Positions 5,989 to 7,641 of a DNA stretch of 7,641 bases are shown one piece after another; the stretch's first letter is position 1; the number at the start of each line of letters is the position of its first letter. A program made the position numbers and the translations under genes. Source of the stretch: Bacillota bacterium (GTDB lineage: Bacteria; Bacillota; Clostridia; Christensenellales; Borkfalkiaceae); NCBI GenBank assembly GCA_003343995.1, contig QAKE01000002.1, positions 1 through 7,641 of the forward strand, in the 5' to 3' direction. The notes under the pieces were generated by a model. It made no database searches. It saw only the letters and a list, made by a program, of their open reading frames with translations, and had not been told where the DNA came from.

Positions 5989-7641
5989 ACAGAAAGGATT
6001 TTCATCCCTGGGCGGCAGACAACTGGGACGGTAACCCTGGCAGCTGTCCTCGGGCCAGGGCGGACAGGAGGGCATAATGCGCTCATTGATAAAATCGATA
6101 CCACATACCGGCTCATTTTTCAGGGTAACCATATATCTATTGCATCCAACGCTCTGCCAGCCCTCCCGGGGCGCCTCGGTCACCCGATAGCGCCCTCGGG
6201 GGAGCCCGTCAAAGCAATAGCGGCCGCGGCAGTCGGTGACCTGGGAACGGAAGGGCGCGGCATCTTCCCGATCCTGTTCCCGGTGCAGCAGGATCCGCCA
6301 TCCGGGTACAGGCCGGCCGGTGGGCGTGCGTTTCATCCCGCTGATGGAAGGGCCTTTACGAAATACATTGGTAAAGATCGGCACACCGCTGAGCAGCCCC
6401 TGCGGCCCATGGTAGATCACCGTTTGATCGCAAGGGCGAACGAAAACCTGGTACCGCGTCCGGTCCAGCTTCCAGCCGGGTGCTGAGCAGCGGGGCTGCG
6501 CCTCACGCATGATGAACCACTCTCCCTGGGGCTGCAGCGCGATGCGAGGGATAAAGGTGAAGTGTACCCAACCGGCGCTGTCATTGCTGCCCCGCGCCAC
6601 GGCAAATCCGTCGTTGCGTTCCAGCACAAATTCAAACTGCCCGGCCCGAAGCGTGCCGCCGCGTACCTGCTTATAGGCGCGTACCTGCAGTACACCGGGC
6701 GGGCAGGGTGGAGGCGAGGGCGGACAGGGTGGAGGCGAGGGCGGACAGGGCGGAGGCGAGGGCGGACAGGGCGGAGGCGAGGGCAGACAGGGCGGAGGCG
6801 ACGGCGGGCAGGGCGGAGGCGACGGCGGGCAGGGCGGAGGCGACGGCGGGCAGGGCGGAGGCGACGGTGGGCAGGGTGGAGGTGACGGCGGACGGCAGGG
6901 GGGATCCGGCGGCAGCCCCCTGGGGCAGTTGACAAAACGCGCATAGGGGGAGGGAAGCAGCTCCACGGAGAAGCTGAAGGATTCACCGGGCGCCAGCTGG
7001 CGGCCACGTTGCGTGAAGGCAGCGTAGCCTTCCAGCACAAAGGGGCTGTTGGCGGGCGCATAATCAGCAGGCAGCATGGCAACGCAATGGCCGGGCTGCG
7101 CAGCCGCGGCGTCAGGGATGCGGGCGCCGTTCAGCGTGAGGCTGGTCAGCGCAATCCCCGCTGCATCCGGCAGAGTAAAGAGGAAGCTCACGGCGTCATA
7201 CCGGCCTTGTCCCCGCGGGAGGCGGATTTGGCTTTGAGCACCCAGAAGCCGGGCGGTGAGGCAAAGCTGCTCCTGACCGGAAAGGCCGGTTTCATAGGCC
7301 AGCTCCACGCAGAAGGGGACGCTTTGTCCCAGGGGGACAGACTGATTGACCGGAGGGGCAGCATATTCGTCGGAGCAAGCCTTCAACCCAAAGAAATCCC
7401 GGGTAAAGACGGCACGGGCGACGGGATAGCCGCGGCGGTAGCGAAAGACAACGCAGTCGCCCTGGGCGGTCAGTATGCTTTGCCCGGGGCAGCCATTGTC
7501 CACACGAATCGCTTCCAGGTGGCTGCCGGGAACAGGGCGTTCCCGGATGGTAATGGGGAAGTCATTGCCACTCCAGGGGAAATCCGGACGGCCCTGGGCA
7601 AGCAGGTCGGCAATGGTCCGCCCCGTGCCGTCATCCAGCGG
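5977..7641 (-). CDS. Pro/Cys-repeat surface protein with pilin-like and Cna-B-like domains, N-terminally cut
   Basis: The frame is open to the right window edge, so the start is missing; 554 residues are visible. Residues 1-250 are beta-rich, with two similar segments (VPLGQSVPFCVELAYE at ~102-117, LAPGESFSFSVELL at ~216-229). Residues 251-313 are nine PPSPPPC heptads. Residues ~317-428 resemble the streptococcal pilin isopeptide domain (FEFVLERNDGF, GSNDSAGWVHF) with a plausible K324/E380/N425 triad. Residues ~433-522 resemble a Cna-B/SdrD-B domain (ISGMKRTPTGRPVPGW, GRYCFDGLPRGRYRVTEAP, IDFINER) with K437/E489/N519. The tail is Cys/Pro-rich (CPPW, CLPP, FCPPY) and ends without LPXTG or a membrane anchor. 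It is probably exported and on the cell or spore surface, but the signal peptide is outside the window. It forms a unit with the 58-residue gene. Confidence 0.82.
   Translation of the reverse strand, partial: PLDDGTGRTIADLLAQGRPDFPWSGNDFPITIRERPVPGSHLEAIRVDNGCPGQSILTAQGDCVVFRYRRGYPVARAVFTRDFFGLKACSDEYAAPPVNQSVPLGQSVPFCVELAYETGLSGQEQLCLTARLLGAQSQIRLPRGQGRYDAVSFLFTLPDAAGIALTSLTLNGARIPDAAAAQPGHCVAMLPADYAPANSPFVLEGYAAFTQRGRQLAPGESFSFSVELLPSPYARFVNCPRGLPPDPPCRPPSPPPCPPSPPPCPPSPPPCPPSPPPCPPSPPPCLPSPPPCPPSPPPCPPSPPPCPPSPPPCPPGVLQVRAYKQVRGGTLRAGQFEFVLERNDGFAVARGSNDSAGWVHFTFIPRIALQPQGEWFIMREAQPRCSAPGWKLDRTRYQVFVRPCDQTVIYHGPQGLLSGVPIFTNVFRKGPSISGMKRTPTGRPVPGWRILLHREQDREDAAPFRSQVTDCRGRYCFDGLPRGRYRVTEAPREGWQSVGCNRYMVTLKNEPVCGIDFINERIMPSCPPWPEDSCQGYRPSCLPPRDENPFCPPY
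6703..6891 (-). repeat. nine 21-bp tandem repeats encoding PPSPPPC
   Basis: Nine uninterrupted 21-base units in the coding strand give nine heptads. All read PPSPPPC except the sixth in protein order, which starts with Leu (CTG for CCG). Codons split the array in two: the five N-terminal units use CCG for the second Pro, the four C-terminal units use CCC; Cys is TGC in N-terminal units 1-4 and in the last unit, TGT in units 5-8. This indicates two separate expansions. The array joins the N-terminal beta-rich half to the pilin-like domain. Confidence 0.95.

Noticed and set aside
6708..6932. Plus-strand frame giving RAEARAD heptads that look like a coiled coil
   Set aside because: The heptad period comes from the 21-bp repeat on the other strand; there is no ribosome binding site and no domain around it.
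6417..7082. 221-codon minus-strand frame with RRLRPA repeats
   Set aside because: It is a shifted reading of the surface protein; the 21-base repeat keeps all frames open. The PPSPPPC frame alone joins recognisable domains.

Overview
The window looks like the chromosome of a Gram-positive anaerobe of the Clostridia type. This is inferred from the PhoH form (KH-like N-terminus, no PIN domain), the strong AGGAGG-type ribosome binding sites, and a surface protein with pilin-like and Cna-B-like domains. I cannot name the genus. No RNA gene, CRISPR array or insertion sequence is visible.

Left part (1 to 4387, plus strand, visibly AT-richer). This is the 3' end of a surface polysaccharide operon. 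It holds the C-terminal part of an O-antigen ligase/polymerase-like membrane protein (cut by the window edge), two GT4-type glycosyltransferases and a Wzx-like flippase. The genes are packed with an 11-base overlap or gaps of 42 and 21 bases, in one direction. The two transferases would add sugars to a lipid-linked repeat on the cytoplasmic side, the flippase would move it outward, and the polymerase/ligase-like protein would polymerise or attach it. A short stretch of uncertain origin (4380 to 4552) follows the flippase, and base composition becomes GC-rich within it.

Middle (4553 to 5780, minus strand, GC-rich). phoH, an RNA-associated P-loop ATPase, converges on the polysaccharide operon, with a strong hairpin between them. 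phoH appears to have its own extended -10 promoter (5675-5680). A hairpin followed by six T lies almost at the predicted transcript start. phoH is alone: the expected neighbour ybeY is not downstream.

Right part (5782 to 7641, minus strand, GC-rich). A large secreted-type protein, N-terminally cut by the window edge, has nine perfect-length PPSPPPC heptads and two domains carrying Lys/Glu/Asn triads typical of isopeptide-forming adhesin domains, but no LPXTG sorting signal. A 58-residue protein follows after 18 bases; its ribosome binding site abuts a hairpin that contains the upstream stop codon, which suggests translational coupling. A GC-rich hairpin with a T-tract ends this unit. This two-gene unit is the least familiar part of the window.
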